From the NCBI GenBank assembly GCA_951799445.1, contig OX637291.1, positions 3,970,501-4,034,500 on the forward strand: DNA of 64,000 nt. The letters are read 5' to 3'. A program made the position numbers and the translations under genes. Source of the stretch: Pseudisothecium myosuroides (taxonomy: Eukaryota; Streptophyta; Bryopsida; Hypnales; Lembophyllaceae). Positions 1 to 13,500 of this stretch are shown one piece after another. Below the pieces are notes generated by a model that was given only the letters and a program-made list of their open reading frames with translations, had not been told where the DNA came from and did not search any database. Every line of letters starts with the position of its first letter. Position 1 is the first letter of the stretch.

Positions 1-2824
1 AGATCAAGAGCGCATCCAGTTGGAGACAGCCAGGTTATATAAGCAGGCTGGAGTGAACCCTCTTGCAGGTGCGATTCTCTCCTAGTCCCTCAGGCAGAAT
101 GACGTTTGATGTTTGCACCAGAATTGGAGATTGTCTTCTTGGTATTCATGACATTGCGTTAAGAAGGGTCACCGTTGCTACGAGAGGGTTGTCTCATGTT
201 GTTTCTGTGGTTATCTTGGCATTTTGAAGCCTTTTTATTGTACATGAGAAGCGACAAAAGAGTTTTATTTTTGTTGTTTCAGGGTGCCTGCCAACTCTGG
301 CTACCTTACCAGTGTGGATTGGGCTGTATCGAGCGCTTTCAAATGTTGCCAATGAGGTATTACATCATTCCTTGCTTTGGATGAAACTATTACCCGTGCT
401 TGTGAGTGATTGTAGGCGTTCCTTACAGTTCCTTGAGGTAGCAGGTGCCCAGAGACAATTTATGACGAGCAATGAGGGCGCCTGATTTAGTCGTGTGGCT
501 AGTTCATTAGGTTTTCTGGAAATTATAGTAGGAGAGCTCAAGGGTGAACGTGTGTGTTTGTTTACGTCACTGAATTGGATGTTTCGGAATGATAGGGACT
601 GTTGACGGAGGGCTTCTTCTGGATTCCATCGTTGGCCGGCCCGACAACAATTGCCGCGCGTACTAGTGGGAGTGGCATTACGTGGCTCTTCCCCTTCGTG
701 GTGAGTTGGTCTCTTGAGATAGCACTCTTTATTTTCTTCATTTTGGAACAAATAGTTGTGAAGGGTGGCAATTTCATGAACAGCTTAAATGATTGTTTAA
801 GTCTTTTGTCCCAGAGGTGAAAGATTGTCCGAAGGTTTCTGTTGCTCGGCAGTAGTTCTCTTTTCTAGTTCTGGTTCTGGTTCTTGATTTCATACTCGGA
901 CCCGACTAAGAGATACTTTGGTTCACTATCCGTTGTTGTCCGCATGACTTAGTGAACTTGCTTATTGCTCGCACCTTTCATTTTCCTTTCTGAGTTCTTT
1001 AGAGTGCTGTCCGTACATGCTGAGTTGAGGATGTGTCTTATGCTGGTGCTTTGAGAGTGGGCTACACTGAATTAACGTTTCCAATATAATAGATGTGCTA
1101 AAGTGTGGAGTCTTGCGGGCGGACAGGACGGTGCGCCACCTTTGGGCTGGGGCGATACCATCGCTTATTTAGTGCTGCCAGTGCTCCTTGTGGCGTCGCA
1201 ATATGTCTCCATGCAGATGATGCAGCCAGCTACTGCGGTATGTCTTATCACCTGGTGACTCAACGATCTACTGAGTACTTGAATGACTGGTTGGGGAAAG
1301 AAGGAAGAATTTTTTTTTGTTTCCCATTTTGTATAGTTGGTATTGTTATTGGCGGGCTCATCGTATGGAAACTGTAATATGTTCACGTAATATGGCGCAA
1401 GAGTGTGTACGCGGAAGTTAAGCTGATCTGGTCGTTGGTAATGCAGACTGCGGATCCAGCTCAAAATCAATCCCAGGCGATCTTGAAATTTCTGCCGCTC
1501 ATGATCGGTTACTTTTCGTTGTCTGTACCTTCAGGGTTGAGCCTGTACTGGTGAGAATCTTCAACTGAATCATATGTTTGAATTGAGTCATGTAGTCGTT
1601 ATGTGCTCAAATTCTATGCATGTTGATTTCCTAAAGATCAAAATTCTTTCCTCTTCGTTCTTCATGACTTGCAAGCTGAAAGGAAGTGAGTTTTCTGCAC
1701 CTTTGACCATTGATGATCGATGACTGAGATCGTGACAACAAGGTCGGTAGTTTTTATCATAGTCCGGCAAATTCTGCAGTATAATCTCACTATGCTGCTG
1801 CTGCTTGCGGTTGTTGCTTGAAGGTTGACCAACAACATTCTGAGCACGGCTCAACAAGTATACTTGCGACGATTAGGTGGAGCTCAGCCAATAGTGGACA
1901 AGGATGGTGGGGGTATCATCAGTGCGGGCCAGGCGAAACGGACTGCTCTCCCACCTCCGGCCTCTACCGCCAGCGCCACTGAGACTACTACGGATGCTCC
2001 GACAACGGATGGTCGTGGTTCTAGGTGGATAATATTTCAGAACCCATCTTGGGTTGCTTTTCAGTTCTGCATCTCCCTGCTTGGAGGTTCCCACTAGAAT
2101 CTAAGAAGATACATAGTTTTTTGCTCGCCAACCGGTGTTCTCGATTCTCTTCATGATTGTTTTTCTTTTTTTGATCAGATTCAAACAGTTGAAGGAAGAG
2201 GAGGCCAAGAAGAAAGAGGCTCGTCGCAAGGCAGCTGAAGAGGCGTCGAGAGCTGCTGCCGCGAAGGCTGCAGAGGAGCGGGAGAAGATGTTGAGGGCAC
2301 AACGAGCTCAGGAAGCTCAGAAGTCAGCTGCGTCCTCGGAGGAATCCAGCGATGAAGAGCAAGATGAGGGGAGCGGTGGAGAGACGATAGTGGTGGAGAG
2401 TCCTAAGGTACAGGTCCTTACTCCTCCCCTTTGTACTGGACATTCATTTCGACCCCTTGTTCAACTTCCTTTATCCAGTAAAAGGTGTGTAGGGGCTGAG
2501 TGCCAGCAGCGTAATGGAGATATATTGTGTGCCGGTTTTAGACACTAATGCTGTTGATACTATGACCTTGTTATGTGTGACCAGCGAAGAATGACGCCGT
2601 ACGTCATTTGACGCTTTTAGTACGTGTGTTTTGGGACGCTTTTACCGAGTTAGTCCTGGATCGCAGCGAAAAGAATTGTTTAGCTCCGACAAACGGGCTG
2701 ATGTTGTATATGTGCTGACTCTGGCAAGCCCGTTGGAGTGCAGGAAGAAGCGTTAGCAACAAACAAAGCTGCGGATAAATCAGGGAAATCAAGCAAGAGG
2801 TCAAAGCGAAGACGTGCTCCTTAA
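1..2824 (+). CDS. ALB3: ALB3 thylakoid membrane insertase (Oxa1/YidC/Alb3 family), 5' end outside the window
   Basis: In plants this protein inserts light-harvesting chlorophyll proteins into the thylakoid membrane with cpSRP43/cpSRP54/cpFtsY. Exons read as 1-68 (partial), 283-356, 596-700, 1127-1237, 1447-1550, 1824-2024, 2179-2407 and 2729-2824 (stop TAA 2822-2824). All have GT-AG borders and consistent phases. The translation contains family landmarks: ERIQLETARLYKQAGVNPLA, LPTLATLPVWIGLYRALSNV, EGFFWIPSLAGPTTIAAR, LGWGDTIAYLVLPVLLVASQ, FLPLMIGYFSLSVPSGLSLY and LTNNILSTAQQVYLRRLGGA. The stromal tail is acidic/Ala/Lys-rich and keeps two basic motifs (SAGQAKR, then SKRSKRRRAP at the end) matching the cpSRP43-binding motifs known in Arabidopsis ALB3. 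The transit peptide and first membrane segment lie off the left edge. The last acceptor could instead be after CAG at 2743. A paralogue such as ALB4 is less likely because of the basic C-terminus. Confidence 0.95.
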
Positions 2825-3806
2825 GTGCTACCCTGTTCGCACACTAGACACTTGATTTTGGAGTTGAGTTTAGGTGTGATCCAACCTTTCTATTGGGTGT
2901 GGCGATTGTGTACTGTTAAATTATCTATATGTTCCATCGGTAAGCGTGGCTTTGGAGCAATTCTTTAGAGGTCAACCCAAGTCTGTACCAAGTTGGTGGT
3001 CTTTACGAATTCCAACTTTTCTTTGGAGGGGTTTGATACTGCGGCCAGTCTGGAAATGGTAGGCACTAGGCACTCCAGACAGAGACCGGGAGCAACATGA
3101 GCTCTAGTGGTCTCTTTTCTCGTGATACTTCGATGGCTACTTGTATTGGTATTGGTCCTTGTTTTCGGAAGACAATGAGCATGCTTAATCAATGATTAGC
3201 TATATTCTGTCAAAGCGTTTAGCCACGTCAATTGTTCGGTGTGTAACTTAGCCGTGGTGGTGTGGTTACCGCCTAGCATTCACTCTTCATGTCGATTTGC
3301 TCTGCAACAGACTTTCATTTTTTCTTATTGCTGTGCGTGCTCGGCCTGTTTTGGACCATATCTTTGTTAACCCTTTAAACGTCCTGATTCATTGGCGAAC
3401 GGCAAGCGGCCTGGAAAGTGCGAAACTGATGAGGAAAGATAATGAAAGTCTTTGCTTCAACTGCAGTGAATGATCCGTAGTATGTGCAGTATCACCCTCC
3501 TGACTATCGGAAAATGAAGAAAATTTAATGAAACTAATTGTCGATGAAAAGATTATAACTATCGACCGGAAAAAAGATGTGTTGATGTCGTGATTACAGG
3601 TTATCGTCATAATCGTAAAACCACGGCGATAGTATTGAACGATCTTACGATGAAACACCATTGCCACGTAGGCTACCTTCTCCTTCATGTTCCTAAGGTA
3701 GGAGGTTCATAAATTGTCCATTTAAGCCTACCTACCTCATCAATGACAATAATAGATATTTCAAGGAGTATGTCATTGATTCCTAAATAGGGGATGCATT
3801 TAGGTA

Positions 3807-4062
3807 CATGCTACATTTAACTACTTCTGGACTTTTTGAAGGTCCAGAATTAACATCAAGAGATAATCATTGAGAAATAATCATCTGGAGATCTCCAGAT
3901 GCATCAAGAGATCTATACAAACATCAAAAGATCTATATATATAAGATCTATATATATAAGATCAAGAAATATATACAAACATTGAGAGATAATCATCTGG
4001 AGACCTTGAGGTGCATTGTCCAGAATTCACTTGAAAGTCTAAAAGTAGTTAAATGTGGCATG
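3807..4062. repeat. Miniature inverted-repeat element, unclassified
   Basis: The left end reads CATGCTACATTTAACTACTT and the right end, reverse-complemented, reads CATGCCACATTTAACTACTT, so the two ends match in 19 of 20 positions. Inner sequence repeats short motifs (GATAATCAT, AGATCTATA). No clear target-site duplication was seen, so the superfamily is not assigned. No coding capacity. Confidence 0.6.
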
Positions 4063-4388
4063 AACATAGTCAATTTAAGGATCTCCTACTTTAATGACTT
4101 CATGCTACACTATTGTCATGAAAGAGTAACCATGTTGACTGACCAAGTCCAATTGCAAGATGGCATGGGGCAATGTATATTCCTAGTAGTACGGTACAGT
4201 GTAAGGCATATTGTCTTTGCTATCTACTATTCCATGCACAAATGCAATCATACATATACCAATAACTCAAGAAGACCAATCCTTACCAATACCATATGAA
4301 AATGTAAGTCACATTTCAATGCTACTACATGCCTATGGATCATAAATCACTAGTATGAACCATCTTTAGCTCAAGGAAATGAATTTAA

Positions 4389-5335
4389 CCCCTTAAGGAC
4401 GGGGGGGAGGTAGGAAGACATTGTCAAAAATTGTGGTTTTTTGGTATGTTATTCAAAAATTCAAATTGGAATTTTTTTTTGAAACTTCAACCATACAAAA
4501 CTGAAGTAAAGTATTTTACCAAAGTGTAGAAAAGATTTCAGCCCATTTGACTATGCAGATTGAAAGCTAATAATGTTTGAAGTGAAAAAAAAAACTTTTT
4601 TTCATTCCTGCAAAACAAGGTCAATAGAATTTGGGCCCTCTTGGAGTAAAATTTTTGCTTTACAAAAAAATGAGGATTTTGACCATTTATAAGTATATGA
4701 TGTTAGGTTCACTCATAAAAAATTTTAGAAGCAACTGAGATGGTTAGTTTACACTAAATCACCTTGCAATGCAAAGAGGTTAAGTGAATTGCCATTACAC
4801 TGGTCATTTTTTGATGCAATGAGGAAATTTTTTATTTGAAATCTGAATGGTGAAAAGTTCAAGATAAACATTTGGAATATGTGGAAAAAATTTCAAGAAT
4901 TTTGACTTCACAAATTGCAAGATAATTCAACTTGAAGTTAGAAAGAAATTTTTTTTTTTTTTAAACTGCCCCAATTTAGCTAATAAATTTTGACTACTTT
5001 TAGAATGTGATTTGAGGACTAAAATTTTTTTTCCTAGAATATTGTATATATATCATATTTTATAAGTAACATACATGCCAAATTTCAGAAGTTGATGAGC
5101 TTTTGTGCAAAAGATTCCCCATAGATTCCCAAATTGCCTGAGCTGCCCAAAAAATTTAGGATAGTATAATTTTTGATCCAAGCACCCGATTGGAAAAAGA
5201 ATTAGTTTTTCACCAAGGAGGTACATGTTTATACATTGTGTCCAAGTTTTCATAAACATCCAACTGAAAATGACTTCATAGGAACCTACCCGAAATTTCT
5301 AGCGTATGTTGAACAAACACTTGGTCCTTTAGGGG
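4389..5335. mobile_element. TTAA-flanked repeat, divergent subfamily (piggyBac-like non-autonomous)
   Basis: TTAA lies at 4385-4388 and 5336-5339. The ends read CCCCTTAAGGAC and GTCCTTTAGGGG, which are near-perfect inverted repeats. The interior resembles the 54.4-55.4 kb copy only weakly, in short stretches such as GATTGAAAGCTAATAATGTT, so this is an older or sister subfamily. No transposase frame. Confidence 0.65.
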
Positions 5336-5678
5336 TTAAATCATGCAGTACATTGTTTCTTGTTTATATTGTCATATACAACCACCTTATTGAAGGAGAT
5401 TATCATTTATAAATCCCTTTGAGCATATTATTCTATATCCTACTTCATTTAAATCATTTAAACAAAGGAGCTCTCATGCACAATCCAATTTGAAAAGAAT
5501 TGTATACCTTCACTATTTTAAATCTATTGGGAATCTGCATGCCATATAGTCAAACTTGGTCACCTTGTCAGTGCTACGACTATGACTATGGTGCCATCTT
5601 TGGTTCCACTCTAATAAAACAAAATCTATAACTATACTGTTAATCATAATATTTCTTGTTAATTCCCTTACTAATTAA

Positions 5679-6556
5679 CCCCTGAAGTACCAAAGTCCCC
5701 TTAGGGGACACTTCAGATTTCAGGCAGGCCCGTGTGGCCTCAATGGCCTCAAATTTTGACCTGATTTTTTGAAACTTTTTTTGAAGATAGGGATCACATT
5801 AGCTTTCTAAAAATATAATTTTTTTTTCAATCAGTGCCCGAAAGCAAAAGTTATGCCATCCTAAAGCAAAAAAGCAGTTCGCTAGGCAGAAAAATAAAAT
5901 AAAATAAAATGATTTTTTTTTCTCAAAGATTATGGTTTTTTCTACATTTGAAGCTTTGATTTGTTCTATTTGGACTAATAATGAGAAAGTTATGGACAAT
6001 CTTGTTTTTCGGGCAATTTAAGTTAGTTCTTCAAAAAAGAACTTATAGAATTCATTTTTGAATGCAATTTTCAAATTTTTTCAAATTTTTTTTGAAGAGG
6101 TCAAGTTTGTTTGCAAGAAAAATCCCATCATTGGGATTATGGTGTCTGAATTCCATCTAAGAGCTATTAACAATTTAGTGTTTCGATCAATTTTGGACCT
6201 ACTTCTACTTAACAATTTTTTTTATATGTAAAGTTTTGATATGCTGAAATGTTCAACATGAGAAATTTTAACTTTATGTTGTGTAGTGCAAAAAAAATCC
6301 ACAAATGGCCGTCAAATTCATCTGAAATTGCAGGAAACGGTTGAAAAAACTTGTTTTTCCAACTTCAAATGCTAATATCTTCCAATCCTTACGGTCGAAC
6401 TTCATGAAATTTTTACCACATGATTTGAGACAAGTGAAGTACAAGATCCTATGGTTAGATTCTAAAAAAAAGTTTTTTTGGTTCAGGGAGTGATTGCAGC
6501 AGAAATGGCAGTTTTCAATGGTTCCAGAGCCAAAGAATGCCTTGATATTTTAGGAG
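5679..6556 (+). mobile_element. TTAA-flanked 0.9-kb repeat, copy A (piggyBac-like non-autonomous)
   Basis: Flanked by TTAA (5675-5678 and 6557-6560). It starts CCCCTGAAGTACCAAAGTCC, followed by a subterminal palindrome CCCCTTAGGGG. The body is shared with the copies at 22.6 and 42.1 kb, e.g. GAAACTTTTTTTGAAGATAG near 5775. The right end (TTTTAGGAG) is mutated relative to the consensus CTTTAGGGG. No coding frame. Confidence 0.8.
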
Positions 6557-7683
6557 TTAAAGATCACTTATATTAGTGTCCAAGCTTTGTTTGGTGTTTA
6601 TTGTATTTATAATCCATCTGGCCATCAAGGAGGGATCAAAGTTGGATCCTTTCTAGTACTGGGCAAAAGATTAGGGCAATCTAAGATTTTTTTACTTGAA
6701 CCTCAGTTTTGGGTAGCAAAAATTTGTTATGTCATCCATCAAGAAGCAAATTAACCAAGTTTCAATATAAAGACTTTGGACTTAATTGATGGATCAATTC
6801 AATGGTTTAAACGATTCTAACCATTTGGTTGATTTTGATGGTTTTATAAATGGGGTCAGTTTTTCTTCCCAAATTTACAATGGGTCTCATTGTTTTGTCA
6901 CTATGTGTAGAATTATACTTCTAAGGTTAATTCAATTAAGGTAGGAATACCAATAACAGTTACACTCCCTTCTAATGGCAAAGTAGGGTGTCATGAAACC
7001 AACAATAGCTAGCTCTAAAAAAAATTCAATTTGCTCACATTTGATTGGCTCACATTTGATTGAAAACAAGTTCAAAAGGTAGCCATTTTAGATGAATCTA
7101 CAATACAAGAATGGAGTCCAGATGAAGAATTCACATTTATATTGAATTAAATATTCATTCTTGAAGGAAAAAGATTCATTTTTTTGCATTCTTCCTCATC
7201 CTTGTTATTGTACATATTGAGCTCAATTTCTTATGGAATTTCCCACATCGTGTAGGTTGGAATGCTTATTTTAATTGTTTATGGTATTCCTACCTTAATT
7301 CGCCTTGCAACACGACCAAAATGCTATACAATTATCCAAATTAGCCATCCAATACCAACATTTAACTAACCAAACATTGCCGCATTGGGAGGACATTAAA
7401 TCCGTCCCATGAAGTAGGACCAGGAGGATGAAAATGCAAGAATTTTACCCCAAGGGAAAATGCAGAAATTTTTTATTTGCCACACATGATAAAATTTGCA
7501 AATTCTGAATTCAGATTTACATATTTACAGTTAGAGACCCCAAATTAGCTATGAACATACCCTAGAAATGGCACAAAACAGTGAGTTTTTTTTAACTTTT
7601 ACCCAGAAGAACTGCGTTTTCACCCTGCTGGTTCCACTTCGTGGGACGGATTTAACGTCCTGCGCTGCATCGTGGCAGCGCGC

Positions 7684-10075
7684 ATGGTTTGCAGCACAGT
7701 TGTGAGCGAGCTTGGCAATTCAGCTGGCGCCAAGCCACAGTCTACCGCTGCGGCATTGGCATTTCCTCAGAGATTTTCCGGTTGCCGCATCGTCAATTCC
7801 TCCTCCAAATTTCCTCTTTTTCTCCATCATCATTTCCTCCAAAACCCTAACCCCTGTTTTCTGCGAATTACAATGCTCGTGGTTGCGAGAAGAGCTGCCT
7901 GCACCGCTCGACGATCGTCTTCTTCATGTCTTCATCGCCACTTGCTTGTGGGCGTTGCGGTTGCAGCACGGGAGAATTACTGCTCTTCGGCTCCTTCCTT
8001 TACGGTCTCGCAAGATGGCTCCATTTCGTACCTTCGTAATCCCAAGAATGGCGCCCAGGTCTACCTCGTCGGCACCGCTCACGTCTCGGCCAAGAGTGCT
8101 GATGAAGTCCGGGAGGTACTGGTCCTTCCATTCGTCTTGGAGCGCCATTGTGGATGCGTGATTTTCTGATCGATTTTCTCATTGATGCTTGCTGCACAGT
8201 CGAATCTCTTTCATGTAGCATTTCAAAATTTGACAATTTTCATGTTACCAGTATGACAGATTCTTGGGAACACATTTCCCAAGTTGAAAGCTCTCTCTGT
8301 ACTATGACTATCAAACTCCATAATTTATCATGTAGTTGCATTGAATTGTGATAATATGGAGTTAATCATGTGTGAAAAAGGTTGTGCATGTTTAATGTTT
8401 AGGGTTTCTCAATAACCTATATTGTGGTGGGGCAGAATTTATCCTTCAATAATATTCACAAGTCTTGTCGAATTGAGCAAGTGATAATTCGATGTAAAAA
8501 AAATTCTCAAGAGTTTTTCAAAGAGCCTAGCTTGTCTCCTAACTCTTCGTCTCTGTGCACACTTAGCATTTGAATTTCCGTTGCCTCTTAATTTGTTGGG
8601 ATGACTTTTTAAGAGATATCTCTCTCAATATTTAATTTCAATTTTGGTTCACGTTGTGCAGGTGATCGATCGAGTGAAACCCGATACGGTGGCGGTATGC
8701 ATTTGTGTCAATACTCAAACGTGTTCATTTAATTGCGTTGTTACTTGATTCGGGTTGTGTCCGAGGGAGATTGAATTCAATCTGACATTGCTGGACCGGC
8801 CTCTTTAATAATCATAGGGTAGAAAGTGACTGCGCACATTTGTGGAAATTGAATTTGTAGGTGGAGCTTTGTCCAGAGAGGGGTAAAACTCTTTTGACAG
8901 AAAACCCTGCGCGAAAGGGTAAGACGCCCTTCCAACAGTTGCAGGATTTGTTTAACTTACCTGGTGGCCTCGGTCAGAAGTTAATTGGCTTTTGGTTGAA
9001 GTCCATGTATGAGCTTATTCGGAACACCGGTGTAGAGCCTGGCAAAGAGTTCAGGGTTAGTTTTCTTTCTTCCCAATTGTGATCTGTGGTTGTGAACTAA
9101 ACGATACTGCAATGTAGAACTGCAATTTAGGAGTTTGGTGCCACGATCTCTGTCCCCTCTTTATCAATTATCGGTTCAGAGTGCGATCGTTGTACAATTG
9201 CGACTTAACTCCTGCAGCTACTTTTGGATAAACAATTGATGTACAATTATGTTCAGGTTGCCATAGAGGAGGCACAGCGTTTGAAGGCGGAGATTCTCTA
9301 TATAGATCGGAACGTGCATGTATGTTCTCATTGGGGCTTGTGTATTTGTTTTCTTACATGTACTGCTATTATATGTCCTACATTAGTTGTGTATTTTACT
9401 GCGAACTCTTTATTCTTGTGCTCACACGTCTTGACAACGCGGTGCTTCTTAAAATTGTTCTTGAAATATATTTCTTCTCTAGGTTTTACTGAAAATCCCC
9501 AGGGATTGTGTGGTTGAAATTAACAGGAAACGGTAAAGAGATTAAGAGACGTCATTACAGTGTGGGACGTATTAAGAATGCTGAAGAATCCCACTCCACA
9601 TCTTGACACATATCCTTCGTTCATGAGAGAAATGGAGAACCACGATCTCGAGACTGCTGTAGAAAGACTAAAGACGCGAGAGACTGTGAGAGAAATGATG
9701 AATTGGATGGAACAATCCTTTCCTGATGTGGTAAAAGCCTGGACCTATTAGTGTCTTTTTATTGGAGTATTCAAAGAGTGCAAAGATCTTGACACCTGAC
9801 TTTCTTGATAGAATCTGTCAATTTATTATATTGTGTAAAAGAGACTTATAAATTTTCTATGTAGCATCCGTCTTATTATGATTTGTGGCTATAGAAGTCA
9901 TGTGCTTCTAAGGGTTTGACATCGTTGTTGCGATCTGCAGGTCAAGGTTATGGTGCACGAAAGGGACCAACTTATGGTGAAGCGCCTCCTAGAATGTGAA
10001 GGTACCGTGGTAGGTGTAGTGGGAATGGCACACATGGATGGAATTGAGCGGCTATGGAAAGAAGCTGAACTGTAG
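7684..10075 (+). CDS. TraB-domain protein (plant TraB/PrgY/GumN-like family)
   Basis: Six exons: 7684-8115, 8662-8694, 8861-9055, 9257-9319, 9527-9730 and 9941-10075, all phase 0 with GT-AG borders, giving about 353 aa. The ATG at 7684 is the first in frame. The first ~85 residues are rich in Ser, Arg and Ala and poor in acids, suggesting an organelle-targeting peptide (inference). Family motifs are VYLVGTAHVSAKSADEVREV at the exon 1 end, KPDTVAVELCPERG across exons 2-3, EAQRLKAEILYIDRNVH in exon 4, MVHERDQLMVKRLL and VVGVVGMAHMDGIERLWKEA at the C-terminus. The GTAH and GMAH motifs are the paired conserved sites of TraB proteins. The biochemical role of plant members is poorly defined; some animal relatives (TRABD) are linked to mitochondria or Wnt cleavage. 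No C-terminal membrane span is visible. It is convergent with the CPC1/SPEF2 gene, 438 bp between stop codons. Confidence 0.9.
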
Positions 10076-10513
10076 TCCGTTTTCAATCTGCCTTGACCTC
10101 ACTAAGAGCTTTGCGACCTGTTGCTTAAATTGATAGATGAGGCATATAACCACGATTTGTGGGATATGATCAACTGCAAGTTATGACTAGCTTGAGTCTG
10201 GTTAACCGAGGGAATTTACTATCAGTGGAGGAGGAAACGGAAGTGTGTAAGCAGCTGTTGTAGATGTGGAAATTGGACGTGGTCTTTGCACCGCTCCTGT
10301 GCTATTGCTCGTAATGAAGAGCTGCTTGAGAAGTTCCAACATTCAAGGAGTTGCCATTGAGCGCCGGTAACCGTACCACACGGAGTTCGCCAAATCAACG
10401 AAGGCAATATTGGAACATGTAGTACCTGTATCATTCTCCACCGATGTACTGTACTTGCACATTTTTTTGTAAATTTGCTCCCAATATGCGGTGTCAATTC
10501 AGCTCCACAGTTC
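10076..10513. other. Convergent 3' intergenic spacer
   Basis: 438 bp separate the TraB stop (plus) from the CPC1/SPEF2 stop (minus). The 3' UTRs of both genes must lie or overlap here. No coding signal of its own; the short open frame on the minus strand at 10222-10497 has no recognisable product. Confidence 0.6.
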
Positions 10514-13500
10514 TTACTTTTTGATTGATGCCTTTACAAGTGGTGGTCTGACCGCGACGTCCAGGGGAGTTGGATACGCGCAGGATCGGCCGTATATTTT
10601 GAACAAAGTTGCTCGAAGCTTTGCGGTTGCATCTCGATGTAGCACGTCGTCGAGCGTGAACCGCTTGAGCGGTTGAACACTCTCATCACCTAATGCACCC
10701 ACGAATGCTTCGATGGCGCGATTGCCGTCAGATGAAACGCCACTAAGTGGTGTGTAGGTGGGCGTCGGCGAAGGAACTTGACCTAGAAACTCTTCCATGA
10801 TTTCTTCAAATTCACACACTGAGAGTAGTTTTGGCTTTGGGGGTTCCGCACATTCCATCCCTGTCCACTGTACCCAAACACCCACAGCAACGCCAAAATG
10901 TCAAGGGATCCAATGAAATTTGAACGGGAGAGGGATGTCAAATATATAGAAATTTCCAATTGGCACCTATACACGATTGCTTTTCTTGATGTATCTGTGC
11001 TAGTGTGAAACGATTCTTAGCGCGGAAGTTCTAGTATGCGAGAGGTTTGCTCGTGGGGCCGGCCCTGTGTGGCTACGTTGTTGCGATGTCTTGTGAAATT
11101 ATTCGTATATATTTGTGGATTGAGGGCACTCTAGGTACCGGTATCTCCTAAAACTCTGAATCTGGAAGTCTTGCTTGCAGTTCTGACAGACTTTCGAGTT
11201 TCTTCTTCAGATTCTAAAGGACATTGGACTGAAGACGCGGAGAACCATAATATCATGTACCCGGGTCATTTCCTCCAACACAGGAATGTATATTCTTCTA
11301 AAGGATGCCTGGGGCTCTAAGGATCGAAAGAAAGATTCACAAGTACCCCATGACCAATCCCAAGGTGTATATAATTGTTTGGTGGCAAAGTAGAGCCAGA
11401 GTTGGGCTTTGAAATGATGAGAAGTACCTAGAAGTAAGAAGTTAGAGCAAAGAAGAACTATAGGCCCCTCCAACATGGAATATGACGAGGAATGCAATGA
11501 TTTGACCACTCCAGGGAAAGGCATTTACCGGTTTCTTAGGTGGTGCCTTGGGGAAGTCATCGAGACAAGGTTCGCTTCCGGCCGAATCCCCTGGGCTTCG
11601 AAGAAGTCGTGCTTTCTCCATTACTATTTCTTCCAGCATCATCTACACGCATCATCCCTGCCACTCTTCAATCTTCCATGGCGCTGAACAAGAACGATTT
11701 TCAGCGTGCATCAATCACGAACCTCAAGTGCTAGCTGCCGTAAACGATCTGTAAGCATGAGCACCTACATTCAACAGTGGAGGTAAGCTGAGACTAACCC
11801 TCAAGAAAGCAATGTCCCATGGCTTTAACCCTGATTCTTCAGCTCCTTGTACTCCATTTGGATAACACAAGCGTAACATCTCCTCCGGTGTCAGCGTTAC
11901 TTCCTTCGGACCCCTGCACAAAAATTTCAGCTATTGAGAATGACTTTAAATAGTTATAAGTACCCTATAATTCAAGTGCTTTGAGTTGCTTGCAAGTGAC
12001 TTTTGTTGTGTTTGCATGCACAATTGGGATGATTCTATGTGATTCTTTGGAGAGAATTTAAAGTAGTTGATGTTGTAGTAAGTTACATGGGTGCGCCAAG
12101 AACGTTGAAAGCCTTGAAGACTCTGGTCTCTTTCTCTGGATCGCGGCACATGAACAGCAGAACGCTGTGCCAGGGCAGACCCACTTCTCCTTTGTCCAGA
12201 AGGCCGAACACGAACTTCTTCATTTCTGTGGCGAAGTCCCAGGCTGCGTCTTTCGGCTGTGCTGCTGCTGCTGGAGGCGGTGGAGCTTTTTTAGAACTGG
12301 CCTGGGCTTCAGCGTCTTCATCACTATCCACGACGGTTTCCTCATCGTCCACGACTGCAAGGTACCGAGCACAATTAATGCAGCTCAACCCTCTTTGTCT
12401 CGTTAGTAATTTCATGACTTCCAATTTATCAAGCTGTGTTTAGTCGAGTTCAATATGCTCACGTGGGTCGAACCATATCCAAGTGTCCAGGAGGTCTTGT
12501 AAAGTGATGAACTCGTCTGTGGGGTCGGTCAAACGCTTCGTCGCCACCACCAGGAAGAAATCTGGAACCCAAAATCCATTTGTCAGAAACCACATCAGTA
12601 ATTTAGCAATGAGTGAGGGGTGTCTTTGGGAGTCATAAAGGTTTTTAGTTTATTTTGTTGATCTAACATGTACCCAATCACCATGCAGCCAACTGCCAGT
12701 TTTCTACTCTCAGTTTTCAGAATTGACAAATTCCAATTTCTGAAACCTTGGAAACGTATTTGTTTAAACTTTAACTACTAACTCAAGGCAAAAATTTCTA
12801 CCTTTCCTTCTATTGTTGGGAACAATCTACCGAGATGAATAATGTTGTGACGTTATTTCAACTCACTTGAGCCCATTTTTTTGTACAAGTGACAACCAAG
12901 CATGGGATGTATGGAGAGCGTGGTTCTATCTCATAATCATGCCCTTCTCTAGCACAGTAGTGTCCATTTTAGACCTCAGATTAAACATGATTGAACAAGA
13001 TCTAACCATTGAGGTTATGCCCTATACTCCTATCACGTGAAACCACTTATGAAAGGAACTTCTCCTGCCACTCTTATGGCTGAGCATGTTATTTTTTAAA
13101 AACAAGGCTCTATTTCCAATATGGGCTTGTCCTATGATGATTTCAACTGATCAATCATCTTTCATGTTCTCGTAAAGATCAACAGTAAGGGAGCGTTCTT
13201 GTCAGTCTAGCGTATACTCACCAGTGCGTGCGTGCATAATGTCGTCGGGAGTGGATTTGGACAGAAAGAAGTCGAAGTAGGTGTCAGCCAACGCCACCAG
13301 GAACAATCGCCAGTCAATGACGAGCCTCATGTTTCCTTCTGGCGGCTCCACGTCCTCCAAGGTCGCCTGAATTGAGTGAATTACAAATCAGTTGGTAGGC
13401 CTCCTGCTTTGGGGGGCAATTTGAGGTCATATGGAATCTTATTTTTCTGCATTTTTAGATCAATCGAAACGGACTTTTTGAAACCATGAAATCTCAGTCC

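Larger units (their letters stand above)
2825..7683. other. Intergenic region ALB3-TraB
   Basis: About 4.9 kb between two plus-strand genes. It holds the ALB3 3' flank, a hairpin element near 3.8-4.1 kb and two TTAA-bordered repeats (listed separately). Between 2825 and 3806, and in 6561-7683 apart from the immediate TraB upstream region, I see no coding signal; short open frames there have no recognisable product. Confidence 0.6.

Noticed and set aside
2021..2302. 93-codon minus-strand frame
   Set aside because: Antisense shadow of ALB3 exon 7, a Lys/Glu/Ala-rich region that yields Leu/Ser-rich reverse frames.
7712..8161. 149-codon plus-strand open frame overlapping TraB exon 1
   Set aside because: It is in another frame of the TraB first exon; the TraB frame carries the LVGTAHVS motif and splices in phase.
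12039..12443. 134-codon plus-strand frame
   Set aside because: Antisense to exon 35 of the CPC1/SPEF2 gene, whose frame has proper splice sites and acidic/proline-rich sequence.
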